From: Sulfitobacter sp. F26204
GTDB lineage: Bacteria > Pseudomonadota > Alphaproteobacteria > Rhodobacterales > Rhodobacteraceae
DNA length: 64,000 nucleotides
Direction: 5' to 3'
Assembly (NCBI RefSeq): GCF_026410305.1
Contig: NZ_JAPMLQ010000001.1
Coordinates: forward strand, 558,001 to 622,000
The notes under the pieces were generated by a model, which had not been told where the DNA came from, did not search any database, and saw nothing but the letters and a program-made list of their open reading frames with translations. Positions within the stretch are counted from its first letter, which is position 1, and every line of letters starts with the position of its first letter. The translations under genes were made by a program, and so were the position numbers. Positions 25,467 to 35,055 of this stretch are shown here, one piece after another.

Positions 25467-26675
25467 ATGGGTCATGTGATTGTAGTCGGGGCAGGACAGG
25501 CAGGATCGTCCTGTGTTGCGAAACTGCGCAATGGCGGATTTGACGGCAAGGTGACGTTGATCGGGGCTGAGCCCGTACCGCCCTATCAACGCCCGCCGTT
25601 GAGCAAGGGATATCTGATGGGCGACATGACGTTGGAGCGGTTGTTCCTGCGCCCCGAAAGCTTTTATTCGGAAAATGACATTGATCTGCGGATGAATGCC
25701 TGGGTTGAGGGAATTGATACCGACGCACAGGTTGTATCCCTGGGCGGAGAACGCCTGCGGTATGATGATCTGGTTCTGTGCACGGGATCAGAGCCGAACC
25801 GCCTGCCTGCGGCAATTGGTGGCGATCTGAGGGCTGTTCATGTGGTGCGCGATCTGGCCGATGTCGATGCGATGGCACCGCGCTTTGTTGCAGGTGCTCG
25901 GGTGCTGATTGTGGGCGGCGGCTATATCGGACTGGAGGCGGCTTCGGTTGCCGCGAAACTGGGCCTGCAGGTGACATTGATCGAGATGTCAAAGCGAATC
26001 CTGCAACGGGTTGCTGCGCCGGAAACAAGCGCCTTTTTCCGTGATCTTCACAAAGGGCATGGCGTTGATATTCGCGAGGGTGTCGGCCTGGAAACCCTGC
26101 TGGGCGATGGGGATGCCAGCGGGGCACGGTTGAGTGACGGATCGGAACTGGAGGTTGATTTCGTCATTGTCGGAGTGGGGATACGACCGGCCACGGCATT
26201 GGCGCAAAAGGCCGGGTTGGCGATAGAAAATGGCATCAGGGTTGATGCGCGGGGACGTGGTTCTGCGCCGAATGTCTGGGCCGCGGGCGATTGTACGTCT
26301 TTCCCTTATCGCGGCGGGCGCATCCGGTTGGAATCTGTTCCCAATGCCATCGATCAGGCGGAATGTGTGGCCGAGAACATCATGGGTGGCACGAAAGACT
26401 ATATCGCCAAGCCTTGGTTCTGGTCGGATCAATATGATGTCAAACTGCAGATTGCGGGGTTGAACAGCGGATACGACAGGGTTGTGACGCGGCGAACGGA
26501 TGCGGATAGCGTCGCTTTTTGGTATTATCGCGGCGCAGAGTTGCTGGCCGTGGACGCGATGAATGATCCACGAGGTTACATGGTCGGCAAGCGGTTGATC
26601 GAAAGCAATAAATCGCCGGATCCCGAAGTGATTGCGAACTCAGAAACAGACCTCAAGGCCTTGCTGAAAGCATGA
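25467..26675 (+). CDS. FAD-dependent ferredoxin/rhodocoxin reductase-like oxidoreductase
   Basis: A 402-residue flavoprotein of the BenD/rhodocoxin reductase type. An FAD-binding GxGxxG is at the start (VIVVGAGQAGSS), an NAD(P) Rossmann motif at LIVGGGYIGLEAA near residue 150, and the second FAD motif at VWAAGDCTSF near 270. It should pass electrons from NAD(P)H to a [2Fe-2S] ferredoxin, but neither a ferredoxin nor an oxygenase lies nearby. ATG 25467 follows GGGAGA. It overlaps rsmD by four bases. Confidence 0.88.
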   Translation: MGHVIVVGAGQAGSSCVAKLRNGGFDGKVTLIGAEPVPPYQRPPLSKGYLMGDMTLERLFLRPESFYSENDIDLRMNAWVEGIDTDAQVVSLGGERLRYDDLVLCTGSEPNRLPAAIGGDLRAVHVVRDLADVDAMAPRFVAGARVLIVGGGYIGLEAASVAAKLGLQVTLIEMSKRILQRVAAPETSAFFRDLHKGHGVDIREGVGLETLLGDGDASGARLSDGSELEVDFVIVGVGIRPATALAQKAGLAIENGIRVDARGRGSAPNVWAAGDCTSFPYRGGRIRLESVPNAIDQAECVAENIMGGTKDYIAKPWFWSDQYDVKLQIAGLNSGYDRVVTRRTDADSVAFWYYRGAELLAVDAMNDPRGYMVGKRLIESNKSPDPEVIANSETDLKALLKA

Positions 26676-27232
26676 GGATCATTGCGGGCGCGTTTCGCGG
26701 CAGGGTATTGGCAGAGGTGGGCAAGGGCGATGCGGAAGCCCATTTGCGGCCCACGTCGGACCGGGTGCGTGAAAGCCTGTTTTCGATGCTTACACATCAC
26801 AACGTGTTGAGGGGTGCCCGCGTGCTGGATCTTTTTGCAGGAACCGGTGCATTGGGGTTTGAGGCGCTTTCGCGCGGGGCTCAACGTGTCTGTTTTGTGG
26901 AGAACGGGCGGGTTGGCCAACGGCTGATCGGCGAAAACATTGCCAAACTGGGGGTACAGGACAAGACGGCGTTGATGCGCAATGACGCGACGCGATTGGG
27001 ATCTTGGTCCGAGCCGCCATTCGATTTGGTTTTCCTTGATCCGCCCTATGGCAAGAAGATGGGGCAACAGGCATTGCAAAACGCGCAGGCGGGGGGATGG
27101 CTGGCACCGACCGCAATGATCATCTGGGAAGAAAACACATTTCAGCATGCACCAGAAGGTTTTACCCGCCTGGATCGGCGCAAGTATGGCGATACCCATG
27201 TGACCCTGCTTGAGGTTACATCGCAGCCTTGA
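26672..27232 (+). CDS. rsmD: 16S rRNA (guanine(966)-N(2))-methyltransferase RsmD
   Basis: A 186-residue SAM-dependent methyltransferase. Start MRIIAGAFRGR, SAM motif LDLFAGTGALGFEALSRGA near 50, and catalytic motif FLDPPYGKK near 125 (the NPPY-type motif) are all typical of RsmD. It methylates G966 of 16S rRNA in the small subunit. It is coupled to the upstream reductase by ATGA. The last 17 bases overlap the 3' end of the convergent aminotransferase gene. Confidence 0.93.
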   Translation: MRIIAGAFRGRVLAEVGKGDAEAHLRPTSDRVRESLFSMLTHHNVLRGARVLDLFAGTGALGFEALSRGAQRVCFVENGRVGQRLIGENIAKLGVQDKTALMRNDATRLGSWSEPPFDLVFLDPPYGKKMGQQALQNAQAGGWLAPTAMIIWEENTFQHAPEGFTRLDRRKYGDTHVTLLEVTSQP

Positions 27233-28427
27233 TCGCGGCACCTAACCGTTGCATCCCCTCTCTGATCTGGGCGTCATTGGCCATCGAAAAGCTGAGTCGC
27301 AAGGTATTCGCGCCTGAACGATCGGCAAAAAAGGCCTGCCCCGGCACAAATGCCACCTTTTGATCTGCAAGCGCAGAGCGCAGCAGATCGCCGCCGTTCA
27401 TTGCCTTGGAAAGGGTGACCCAGATAAACATGCCGCCTTCGGGTTTGGTCCAGCTGACACCTTCGGGCATATGTGTCTGCAATGCCTCCAGCATGATGTT
27501 GCGTCTTGCGGCATAGGTGCGGCGCAGCTTGGCTGTGTGTTCGGAGAATACCGCCCGCGCCACTGTATTGATAGCCATTTGGTTGAGCGTCGCAGAATGC
27601 AGGTCCGCGGCTTGTTTCATCAACACCAGTTGACTGATCATGGTTTGTGCACCGCAGACCCAGCCGACCCGTAAACCCGGAGCCAGGGTCTTGGAAAAGC
27701 TGCCACAGTACACTGTACGGCAGACGTCGATCGTGCCTTTGCGTTCGATTTCCAGCGCCAGCATCGGCGGGATCGGATCCCCGTCATAGCGCAGGGATTG
27801 ATATGCGGAATCTTCTATCACCGCGATGTCCAGTTCTTCGGCCAGATCCAGAATGTTTTCGCGAGCGCTACGGTCTAGCGTTTCGCCGGTTGGATTGGCG
27901 AAATCAACGGAAGCATAGGCAAATTTCACCCGACCACCTGCGGCCTTGGCGGTTTCGGCGTAATCCGCGGCAGAGCGGTTGCTGCCGGGGATCAGCCGAT
28001 CATAGGTGGGTTCATAGGCATTGAACGCCCCCAGTGCGCCCATGTAAGTAGGCCATGTAACCAAGGCAGTGTCACTGGGAGAAAGCATTGATTTCCCTAA
28101 ATAATCAAGAGCCTGTTGTGATCCGGAGGTGATCAGCACATTGTCGCGGCTGCATGAAATGCCAAGGGTCGACATCTCATCCACGATCCAGTCGCGCAGG
28201 GGGGCGTAACCTTCGGAAACGGAATATTGGAGAGCTGCACTGCTGTTTTCGGGGGACAAGGCGGCGCGCATGGCGTCCTGAAAGGCATCGACAGGAAACA
28301 AGGCAGGATCGGGGATACCGCCGGCAAAGGAAATGATGTCCGGTTGATCCAGCAGCTTGAGCAGCTCGCGGATCTCGCTTGCCTTCATCCGCCCCATGCG
28401 GGTGGCGAAAACGTTTTGCCAATTCAC
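27216..28427 (-). CDS. Class I/II PLP-dependent aminotransferase (2-aminoadipate/MocR-like subgroup)
   Basis: A 403-residue PLP enzyme starting at GTG 28427 with AAGGGA upstream. Signatures are IISFAGGIPDPALFP near residue 31, TSGSQQALDYLG near 100, and the Schiff-base Lys in GSFSKTLAPGLRVGW near 245. The subgroup contains 2-aminoadipate and branched-chain or aromatic aminotransferases, so the substrate is not fixed by sequence alone. It stands alone; a 144-base spacer separates it from map, which lies upstream on the same strand. Convergent 17-base overlap with rsmD. Confidence 0.85.
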   Translation of the reverse strand: MNWQNVFATRMGRMKASEIRELLKLLDQPDIISFAGGIPDPALFPVDAFQDAMRAALSPENSSAALQYSVSEGYAPLRDWIVDEMSTLGISCSRDNVLITSGSQQALDYLGKSMLSPSDTALVTWPTYMGALGAFNAYEPTYDRLIPGSNRSAADYAETAKAAGGRVKFAYASVDFANPTGETLDRSARENILDLAEELDIAVIEDSAYQSLRYDGDPIPPMLALEIERKGTIDVCRTVYCGSFSKTLAPGLRVGWVCGAQTMISQLVLMKQAADLHSATLNQMAINTVARAVFSEHTAKLRRTYAARRNIMLEALQTHMPEGVSWTKPEGGMFIWVTLSKAMNGGDLLRSALADQKVAFVPGQAFFADRSGANTLRLSFSMANDAQIREGMQRLGAAIKAAM

Positions 28428-28571
28428 GTCAGAATCCCTTCCCTATTTCGGGCAGGACAGCACAGGCGGGTAATTATGGCAATGGTTATTACCTATTGGC
28501 GCAGGGAAATTTCAGATCCCGAGGCGCAGAGGTGCTCTGCTTTGCGTATCTTCAGGCTCTGGGAAGGCGGA

Positions 28572-29384
28572 TCAACCGTAGGTCGGGTGGAATTTTCCCG
28601 CAGGTGATAGCGTGAAGATTTCGCAGCCGTCGTCGGTGACACCGATTGAATGTTCGAATTGTGCGGACAGGGATTTGTCGCGGGTCACGGCGGTCCAGTC
28701 ATCGCTCAGCGTTTTGGTTTCCGCACGGCCAAGGTTCACCATGGGTTCGATCGTAAAGAACATGCCCGCTTCCAGCACTGCGCCTGTTCCCGGCTTGCCA
28801 TAATGCAAGACATTCGGCGGCGAATGAAAAACCCGTCCCAGACCGTGACCGCAAAAATCGGTTACAACCGACATGCGCTGTGCTTCGACAAAGGTCTGTA
28901 TAGCGTGGCCGATGTCACCAAAGGTGTTGCCGGGTTTGACTGCATTGATTCCGCGCATCAGGCTATCATGGGTGATGTCGATCAGGCGTTCTGCCTTGCG
29001 TGACAGTTTGCCTGCGACATACATGCGGCTGGTGTCACCAAACCAGCCGTCAACGATAACGGTGACGTCAATGTTCAGGATGTCGCCGTCTTTCAGCTTT
29101 TTCTCACCGGGAATGCCGTGGCAGACCACGTGGTTCACGGAAATGCAGCTGGCGTGCTTATAGCCTTTGTAACCGATGGTGGCGGATTTTGCACCGGCAT
29201 CGTCGACCATTTTTTCGATCAGACGGTCCAGTTCAGCCGTGGTCTGGCCAACAACGACATGGGCCGCGATCTCATCGAGGATCGTTGCGGCAAGTTTGCC
29301 GGCGGCGTGCATCCCTGCAAAATCCGAGGGATCGTAAATGCGAATGCCGTCTTTTGTCTGACGGCCACGGTGTTGTTCGTTCAC
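28572..29384 (-). CDS. map: Methionine aminopeptidase type I
   Basis: A 270-residue metalloprotease that removes the N-terminal methionine from nascent proteins. Metal ligands are visible: two Asp in DVTVIVDGWFGDTSR, His in CGHGLGR, and Glu residues in FTIEPMV and QFEHSIGV. I favour a GTG start at 29384 because GGAGAAACC lies just before it; a TTG at 29396 would add four residues. It is 33 bases downstream of sfsA on the same strand. Confidence 0.92.
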   Translation of the reverse strand: MNEQHRGRQTKDGIRIYDPSDFAGMHAAGKLAATILDEIAAHVVVGQTTAELDRLIEKMVDDAGAKSATIGYKGYKHASCISVNHVVCHGIPGEKKLKDGDILNIDVTVIVDGWFGDTSRMYVAGKLSRKAERLIDITHDSLMRGINAVKPGNTFGDIGHAIQTFVEAQRMSVVTDFCGHGLGRVFHSPPNVLHYGKPGTGAVLEAGMFFTIEPMVNLGRAETKTLSDDWTAVTRDKSLSAQFEHSIGVTDDGCEIFTLSPAGKFHPTYG

Positions 29385-29417
29385 CGGTTTCTCCAATCGG
29401 TTATCATTTGCACCGTC

Positions 29418-30131
29418 CTAGCGCGTCGGACTGACAAGGACCAGAGGGTCACCGATCGTGACCTCTTGGGGTGTGATATGGGTCCCGATGCACAAGGTTT
29501 CCACCCCTGATCTTGTCGCACTATCATGCGCGGCGGTGTAGGCAGGGTCAATATCGGCGGCCATTGTCACCCTGTTGCAGTCGGTGCGCTGCACGAGATA
29601 AAGCAGGACGGCACGGTGACCGGACTGGGCAACTTGCGCCAAAGCACCCAGATGTTTGGTGCCCCGCTTGGTCACGCTATCGGGGAATTCTGCAAGGCCG
29701 GGCTGGCGCGAAAGGGTGACGGATTTAACTTCGACATAGGCGTCGGGCAGGCCCGTGCCGCTCAACAGAAAGTCGATCCGGGAATTGCTGTCGTATTTCA
29801 CTTCGGGCCGGACGGTCGTATAGGCTGAAAGTCCGTCAATTTGACGCGCTTGCAATGCGGCACGCACGGCCCTGTTCGGCAGGGATGTATCAACGCCAGT
29901 AAAGTGACCGTTTTCATGGTCGACCAGACGCCAGCCGTATTTCAGCTTCTTTTTGGGGTCGTCATTGGGTTCAAGCCATATTTTCATGCCCGGTTCTGCC
30001 AGTCCCATCATTGATCCCGGGTTGGCGCAATGGGCGGTTACTTCGCGACCGTCCTCCAGCCTGCAATCGGCCAGAAACCTTTTGTAGCGGCGGATCAGGC
30101 GGGCAGGAACAAGTTCGGTTTGAAAGCGCAT
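29418..30131 (-). CDS. sfsA: DNA/RNA nuclease SfsA
   Basis: A 237-residue SfsA protein. Start MRFQTELVPARLIRRYKRF, the motif HCANPGSMMGL near residue 35, and SRIDFLLSG followed by YVEVKSVTL, with the Asp/Glu/Lys nuclease-like core, are all family signatures. Earlier named for sugar fermentation stimulation in E. coli, now viewed as a PD-(D/E)xK-type nuclease. ATG at 30131 gives the family length; an in-frame start at 30185 overlaps the divergent gene. Upstream neighbour of map. Confidence 0.92.
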   Translation of the reverse strand: MRFQTELVPARLIRRYKRFLADCRLEDGREVTAHCANPGSMMGLAEPGMKIWLEPNDDPKKKLKYGWRLVDHENGHFTGVDTSLPNRAVRAALQARQIDGLSAYTTVRPEVKYDSNSRIDFLLSGTGLPDAYVEVKSVTLSRQPGLAEFPDSVTKRGTKHLGALAQVAQSGHRAVLLYLVQRTDCNRVTMAADIDPAYTAAHDSATRSGVETLCIGTHITPQEVTIGDPLVLVSPTR

Positions 30132-30178
30132 GGGCAGGGGCCTATACCTTTGTTCAACCCCGCTCAAGGAGAAGCGCA

Positions 30179-30898
30179 ATGCCAAACCCCACTGCAGCCA
30201 TGATCGTGATCGGGGATGAGATCCTGTCAGGGCGGACCCGCGACAGCAATATGCATCATCTGGCAGGGCAGTTGACCGAAGCCGGCATCAACCTGTGCGA
30301 AGCGCGAATGATCGGGGACGAAAGCAAGACGATTATCGACGCTGTTCGCACGATGTCTGTGGCCTATGACCATGTCTTTACAAGCGGGGGGATCGGGCCG
30401 ACTCATGATGACATTACTGCCGATTGTATCGCCGCCGCTTTTGGAGCATCGATTGATGTGCGCGAGGATGCGCGCGCGATCCTGGCCGCGCATTATGCGA
30501 AATCGGGAACCGAGTTGAACGATGCCCGTTTGCGCATGGCGCGTATTCCCGAGGGGGCGACCTTGATTGACAATCCGGTGTCTGCCGCTCCGGGTTTCAA
30601 ACTGAAAAACGTGTATGTGTTGGCGGGGGTTCCGTCGGTTTTCACTGCAATGGTTGCGTCGGTCCTGCCGACGTTGACGGGGGGCAGACCATTGATCAGC
30701 AGAACCTTGCGGATTGATCGGGGTGAGGGTGACATTGCTGGGCCGTTGAGGGTGTTGGCAGATGCCTTTCCGGCCTTGTCGATTGGATCTTATCCGTTTC
30801 AGAAGGACGGTAAATATGGTGCCCATATCGTGATACGCGGTACAGAAGAAACCGAGATCGAAACAGCCATGGCCCAGCTTGGCGAGGTCTTTCCATGA
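30179..30898 (+). CDS. Molybdopterin-binding CinA N-terminal domain protein
   Basis: A 239-residue protein holding only the MoaB/MogA-like N-terminal domain of competence/damage-inducible CinA: MIVIGDEILSGRTRDSN at the start and FTSGGIGPTHDDIT near residue 70. The C-terminal deamidase domain of full CinA is absent. The function of this short form is unknown. ATG 30179 follows AAGGAGAAG. It is divergent from sfsA by 47 bases and overlaps the GNAT gene by ATGA. Confidence 0.88.
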   Translation: MPNPTAAMIVIGDEILSGRTRDSNMHHLAGQLTEAGINLCEARMIGDESKTIIDAVRTMSVAYDHVFTSGGIGPTHDDITADCIAAAFGASIDVREDARAILAAHYAKSGTELNDARLRMARIPEGATLIDNPVSAAPGFKLKNVYVLAGVPSVFTAMVASVLPTLTGGRPLISRTLRIDRGEGDIAGPLRVLADAFPALSIGSYPFQKDGKYGAHIVIRGTEETEIETAMAQLGEVFP

Positions 30899-31641
30899 TC
30901 CCATCCTTGCCGCAGCTTTATGAGGCATGTGACCAGACATGGCCCGCTGCCCGCCGCTTTGACGATGGCAATTGGACCTATCGCGAAGGGCAGGGTGGTG
31001 GCAAACGGGTCTCTGCCGCGACAGCGTTGAACGACAAGGCACCGGCCGATGTTTCAACTGCCGAAGCGGGGATGGCGGCACTTGGCCAGTCGCCGCTGTT
31101 CATGATCCGTGAAGGTGAGGTGGCACTTGATGCAGCGCTGGATGCGCGCGGCTATGCCATCATTGATCCGGTGCATATTTACACGCTGCCGATCGAACAA
31201 TTGACCGATCAGGCAATTCCCCGCGTGACCGCCTTTCACCTTTGGGAGCCGCTGGCAATCATGCGCGAAATCTGGGCGCAGGGGGGAATTGGCCCTGAAC
31301 GATTGGCTGTGATGGCACGCGCAGCCCGCAAAACTGCGATACTGTCGCGTTGGAATGAAAAGCCGGGGGGCGTTGCCTTTGCCGGTGTGCATGAGGAAGT
31401 CTGCATGGTGCATGCCGTCGAGGTCTTGCCGCATCAAAGGCGTATGGGCGTTGCACAATGGATGATGCGCAGAGCGGCATTCTGGGGGCGGGCGCAAGGG
31501 GCAAGGCATATCTCGGTGCTGTGTGTGGATCAGAACGAAAGCGCTAACGCGCTGTATCGCGCTCTGGGATTCACACGCGCTGGCGGCTACCATTATCGGT
31601 ATCGCCCCGATCAACCAGAAGGAATCAGCCATGGCCGATAA
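30895..31641 (+). CDS. GNAT family N-acetyltransferase
   Basis: A 248-residue protein with a C-terminal GNAT domain: HAVEVLPHQRRMGVAQWMM holds the Q/R-x-x-G-x-G/A acetyl-CoA loop, and NESANALYRALGFTRAGGY is the usual last motif. The N-terminal 100 residues are family-specific. The acceptor is unknown. It is coupled to the CinA-N gene by ATGA and overlaps the next gene's start by 11 bases. Confidence 0.82.
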   Translation: MIPSLPQLYEACDQTWPAARRFDDGNWTYREGQGGGKRVSAATALNDKAPADVSTAEAGMAALGQSPLFMIREGEVALDAALDARGYAIIDPVHIYTLPIEQLTDQAIPRVTAFHLWEPLAIMREIWAQGGIGPERLAVMARAARKTAILSRWNEKPGGVAFAGVHEEVCMVHAVEVLPHQRRMGVAQWMMRRAAFWGRAQGARHISVLCVDQNESANALYRALGFTRAGGYHYRYRPDQPEGISHGR

Positions 31642-32200
31642 TATGCCGACCGCCCTGAATTTGCCGATGATGGACCCGCTCCCGGAGCCGACGCAAAAAT
31701 ATTTTGATGTCTGTCAGGAAAAGCTGGGCATGATTCCCAATGTCTTGCGGGCCTATGCCTTTGACGAGACAAAGCTAAATTCATTCACCGCGCTCTATAA
31801 TGACCTTATGTTGGGCGATAGCGCGCTGAGCAAGCTGGAGCGCGAGATGATCGCGGTTGCGGTTTCTTCAGTGAACAAATGCTATTATTGCCTCGTCGCG
31901 CATGGGGCGGCCGTGCGGGCCCTGTCTGGTGATCCGGCTCTGGGCGAAGCACTGGTGATGAATTACAAGGTCGCGGATCTGACAGAGAAACAGCGGGCGA
32001 TGCTGGATTTCTCGGTACAATTGACCAAGGAAAGTGCCAGCGTCGAAGAAAGCGACCGCCAGCGGTTGCGTGATGTGGGGTTTAGTGACCGTGAAATCTG
32101 GGACATTGCCAGTGTAGCCGCCTTTTTCAATATGACGAACCGGGTTGCCAGTGGAACAGACATGCGCCCCAATGCCGAATACCATTCACAGGCACGATGA
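31631..32200 (+). CDS. Peroxidase-related enzyme, AhpD/carboxymuconolactone decarboxylase-like
   Basis: A 189-residue protein with the AhpD-type redox pair Cys-x-x-Cys-x-x-x-His in CYYCLVAHGAAV at about residues 80-91. This is the uncharacterised peroxidase-related subgroup of the CMD/AhpD superfamily, generally thought to act in peroxide or acyl-hydroperoxide detoxification. ATG 31631 was chosen because it gives the family-standard start; the 5' end overlaps the GNAT gene by 11 bases. It is followed by an ATGA overlap with the OmpA-type gene. Confidence 0.87.
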   Translation: MADNMPTALNLPMMDPLPEPTQKYFDVCQEKLGMIPNVLRAYAFDETKLNSFTALYNDLMLGDSALSKLEREMIAVAVSSVNKCYYCLVAHGAAVRALSGDPALGEALVMNYKVADLTEKQRAMLDFSVQLTKESASVEESDRQRLRDVGFSDREIWDIASVAAFFNMTNRVASGTDMRPNAEYHSQAR

Positions 32201-33132
32201 TCCGCGCTGTTACGGCACTATTGTTGTTTATGGCGGGGCCGTTGGGCGCAGTAGAGTTTAATCTCCCCGTTACTGCGCGACAAACCGTTGTCCGTGACAC
32301 GGACCCAGACATCTATGACGCGCCGGTTGGCGTTTTTGCGCAGAACGCCGTACCTGTCATTACGGTTGAAGGGGAAATCCGGCGTGCCGCCTGGCGGTTG
32401 GATTCGCCGGGGCTCACCCCGTTTCAGGTGATGCGACCGCTGCGCGAGCAATTGGTCGAGGCCGGGTTCGAGATCGCGCTTGATTGCCGGGATGTTGTTT
32501 GTGGCGGATTTGATTTCCGATTTGCGACAGAGACCTTGCCGGGTCCCAATATGTACGTGAATATCCGGGCCTTTCATTTTGTCACCGGATTGCAACGTGT
32601 TGACGGTGAAGTGCGTGTAGCGGTGACCGTTCTTGCCAGTACGTCGGCAACCTCGGCCTATGTCCAGATCATCCATGCGGGCGGTGCGAACGAAGATGCA
32701 CTGACAGTTGAAACCACCGCCGGTCTACCGGCAGCTGCCACACCGATGCGCGACGGAGATTTGGCAACCGCCCTGTTTGAGGCAGGACATTCCGCACTCT
32801 CGGATCTGGATTTTGAAAGCGGCAGCACTGCATTGGGGAAAGGCCCCTTTGACAGTTTGGTTGCATTGGCGGCCTTTATGGCAAGCTGGCCGGAACAGCG
32901 TATCGCGTTGGTCGGACATACAGATGCCGTTGGCAGTCTGGAGGCGAATATCGGCGTTTCGCGTGCGCGTGCACGGTCTGTGCGTCAGCGGTTGGTCGAT
33001 GAATTCGACATCCCACCCGAGCGTATGGATGCAGAGGGCATGGGCTATTTGTCACCCGTGGCCAGCAATCTGGAGGCCGCAGGTCGCGAGCGCAACCGTC
33101 GTGTCGAAGTTGTGCTGCTTGGTTCTGACTAG
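32197..33132 (+). CDS. OmpA family protein with signal peptide
   Basis: A 311-residue exported protein. A signal peptide (MIRAVTALLLFMAGPLGA) is followed by a domain of about 170 residues with one disulfide candidate (CRDVVC), then an OmpA-like peptidoglycan-binding domain (about 200-308) with LDFESGSTAL, GHTDAVGSLEANIGVSRARA and NRRVEVVLL. It should anchor the outer envelope to peptidoglycan. Coupled to the upstream gene by ATGA; convergent with the glycine-zipper lipoprotein gene. Confidence 0.87.
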   Translation: MIRAVTALLLFMAGPLGAVEFNLPVTARQTVVRDTDPDIYDAPVGVFAQNAVPVITVEGEIRRAAWRLDSPGLTPFQVMRPLREQLVEAGFEIALDCRDVVCGGFDFRFATETLPGPNMYVNIRAFHFVTGLQRVDGEVRVAVTVLASTSATSAYVQIIHAGGANEDALTVETTAGLPAAATPMRDGDLATALFEAGHSALSDLDFESGSTALGKGPFDSLVALAAFMASWPEQRIALVGHTDAVGSLEANIGVSRARARSVRQRLVDEFDIPPERMDAEGMGYLSPVASNLEAAGRERNRRVEVVLLGSD

Positions 33133-33139
33133 TCGGGGA

Positions 33140-33862
33140 TTATAGCAAGCTGATGGTGGACCGTGCCGACAAAGTCTCGCGGGCGAGCTGTTCTGTGGCG
33201 GAGATATGCCAATCTAGGCCACCGTGGCCGGCCTCAGAGGCCGCTTTCAGGTTTGCAGCCGCCTGTTTGGATTGAGTTGCGGTTTGCAACAGGGCTTCAG
33301 CCAGAGCGGCGCGGTCCTGGCGAATGGTGGCGAGGCGTTTGTCATGGGTTTCCCTGCTGATTTGACCCGAGGCGAAGGTAAGCGAAAGCCTGTTAAGTTC
33401 GGCGTCTTGCCGCGCCAGCAGGTCGGGGAGTGAGGTTTCGATCATTGCGAAGCTGTCGTTGGCTTTGCGAAGGTTGCGTACCAATGCGTTTGGAGAGGCG
33501 AGGGCAACGCGGCGTTTGACCTCTTGTTTGCCGGAGATGTTACCGGCCAGCGCGCCGCCTGCAGCGCCAAGGGCGGCGGATTTCACGCAATTTCCTGTTG
33601 TGCTGGCAGCCAGAACGCTGATGCCGCAGCCAATTGCCGCCCCGATCATGGCACCCTTCAATGTCGAAGCACGCACGATAGCATTCGCGTGCTGGGTCAA
33701 CGCCTCTGCCTGTTCGGTCAAGCCATCCGAAACCAGCACATTGCTGTGCACACCGAGTGGATTGACCTCAAGGCGCGTTGGTGGGGTATCTCGCGCTGTT
33801 TGGCTGCAGGCCGCGAAGGTGAGCATGGCTAGGGTCGATACAAGAGTGCGTTGTATGGTCAT
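33140..33862 (-). CDS. Glycine-zipper lipoprotein
   Basis: A 240-residue protein with a lipoprotein signal peptide (lipobox FAAC, acylated Cys19), a Gly/Ala-rich zipper at about 70-106 (GAMIGAAIGCGISV and ALGAAGGALAGNISG), and a helical C-terminal region with many Gln, Ala and Arg. Glycine zippers insert in or pack against membranes. No family name is offered. Monocistronic; a 178-base spacer separates its start from the LysR gene's stop. Confidence 0.75.
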   Translation of the reverse strand: MTIQRTLVSTLAMLTFAACSQTARDTPPTRLEVNPLGVHSNVLVSDGLTEQAEALTQHANAIVRASTLKGAMIGAAIGCGISVLAASTTGNCVKSAALGAAGGALAGNISGKQEVKRRVALASPNALVRNLRKANDSFAMIETSLPDLLARQDAELNRLSLTFASGQISRETHDKRLATIRQDRAALAEALLQTATQSKQAAANLKAASEAGHGGLDWHISATEQLARETLSARSTISLL

Positions 33863-34040
33863 GGGCCTGTTTTCTATATTGTTTCCGCAGTGGATACACA
33901 GCGTTTTGGGCGAAAATGAGGCCTTGATTCAACCTATAGGGAAAAGTTTCGAAGCCATCGACCGCGGCTCAGACGAAAAAGACCCCCGATGCCAGTCATG
34001 GTACCGGAGGTTCAGTCTCACCGAGGGAGGCGGTGTTTGG

Positions 34041-34946
34041 TTACCAGTCGCTGGGGCCTTTGTCGGCAAATTCATGGACAAGAAAGTCGATAAAGGCACG
34101 GACCTTGGGTTGAGTGAAACGGCCCGGTGGATAGACGGCATAGATGCCCTGGGTCTCCAGCGGGAGGTCAGGAATTGCGTCTTCGACAAGACCCTTTTCC
34201 ATCGCATCGGAGTAGAGAAAGCTCGGCAGATAGGCGATGCCGAGACCGGAAATCGCGGCGTTCAGCAGGCTTTGCCCGTCATTCACAGATAGCCAGCCAG
34301 CGGTGCGCACCTGGCGTTTTTCACCCGAAGGCGCGGTCAGTTTCCAGACATTGCCGCTGGATTGATTGGAGTAATGCAGCAGCTTGTGGTCATTCAGATC
34401 GTCGATTTTTTCGGGGCGTCCGTATTCCTCGAAATATTTCGGTGATGCGATCATACGTTTGGTGGTTTCGGTCAATTTGCGTGCCCGCAGCGTACTGTCT
34501 TCCAATTCACCAATGCGCACGGCCATGTCAAAACCTTCGCTGATCAATTCGACATAGCGGTTGTTGAGGACCATGTTCACCGTGATGTCCGGGAAATCCG
34601 AGAGGAATTCCGACAGCGCAGGTGACAAATGATTTACGCCAAAATCTGTTGCAACAGAGATGCGCAGCAGACCCGAGGGAGCAGATTGCATCGATGTGAC
34701 CAGTGCATCCGCTTCGCCTGCATCATTCAGGACCCGGCGGGCGCGGTCGTAATAGGCAAGGCCGATTTCGGTCGGGCTGACACGCCGTGTGGTGCGGTTG
34801 AGCAATCGAGCGCCCAATCGCGCCTCCAACGAGGAGACGTGTTTCGAGACAGCGGATTTTGAAATCCCCATCTTCTTGGCGGCATCGGTGAAGCCGCCTT
34901 GATCCACAACTGTGGCAAATGCTTCCATTTCCGTCAGGCGGTCCAT
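34041..34946 (-). CDS. LysR family transcriptional regulator
   Basis: A 301-residue regulator with an N-terminal winged helix (residues 3-60: EMEAFATVVDQGGFTDAAKK, SKSAVSKHVSSLEARL) and a full effector-binding domain. The KSAVSKHV recognition helix and LLNRTTRRV belong to the large CrgA/YhjC-like subgroup. The effector and targets are unknown; no divergent gene starts nearby. The 143 bases upstream hold only the inverted repeat at 35056. Confidence 0.88.
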   Translation of the reverse strand: MDRLTEMEAFATVVDQGGFTDAAKKMGISKSAVSKHVSSLEARLGARLLNRTTRRVSPTEIGLAYYDRARRVLNDAGEADALVTSMQSAPSGLLRISVATDFGVNHLSPALSEFLSDFPDITVNMVLNNRYVELISEGFDMAVRIGELEDSTLRARKLTETTKRMIASPKYFEEYGRPEKIDDLNDHKLLHYSNQSSGNVWKLTAPSGEKRQVRTAGWLSVNDGQSLLNAAISGLGIAYLPSFLYSDAMEKGLVEDAIPDLPLETQGIYAVYPPGRFTQPKVRAFIDFLVHEFADKGPSDW

Positions 34947-35055
34947 ACCCGCTCCTTCACATCACTAACTTCGAAGGTTGGTATGCAGACCAATTCAGGC
35001 AGGATCGGGGCAGGGATGGGACAGTAGCAAGGTAATTGGAGGATCGTTCCTAACG

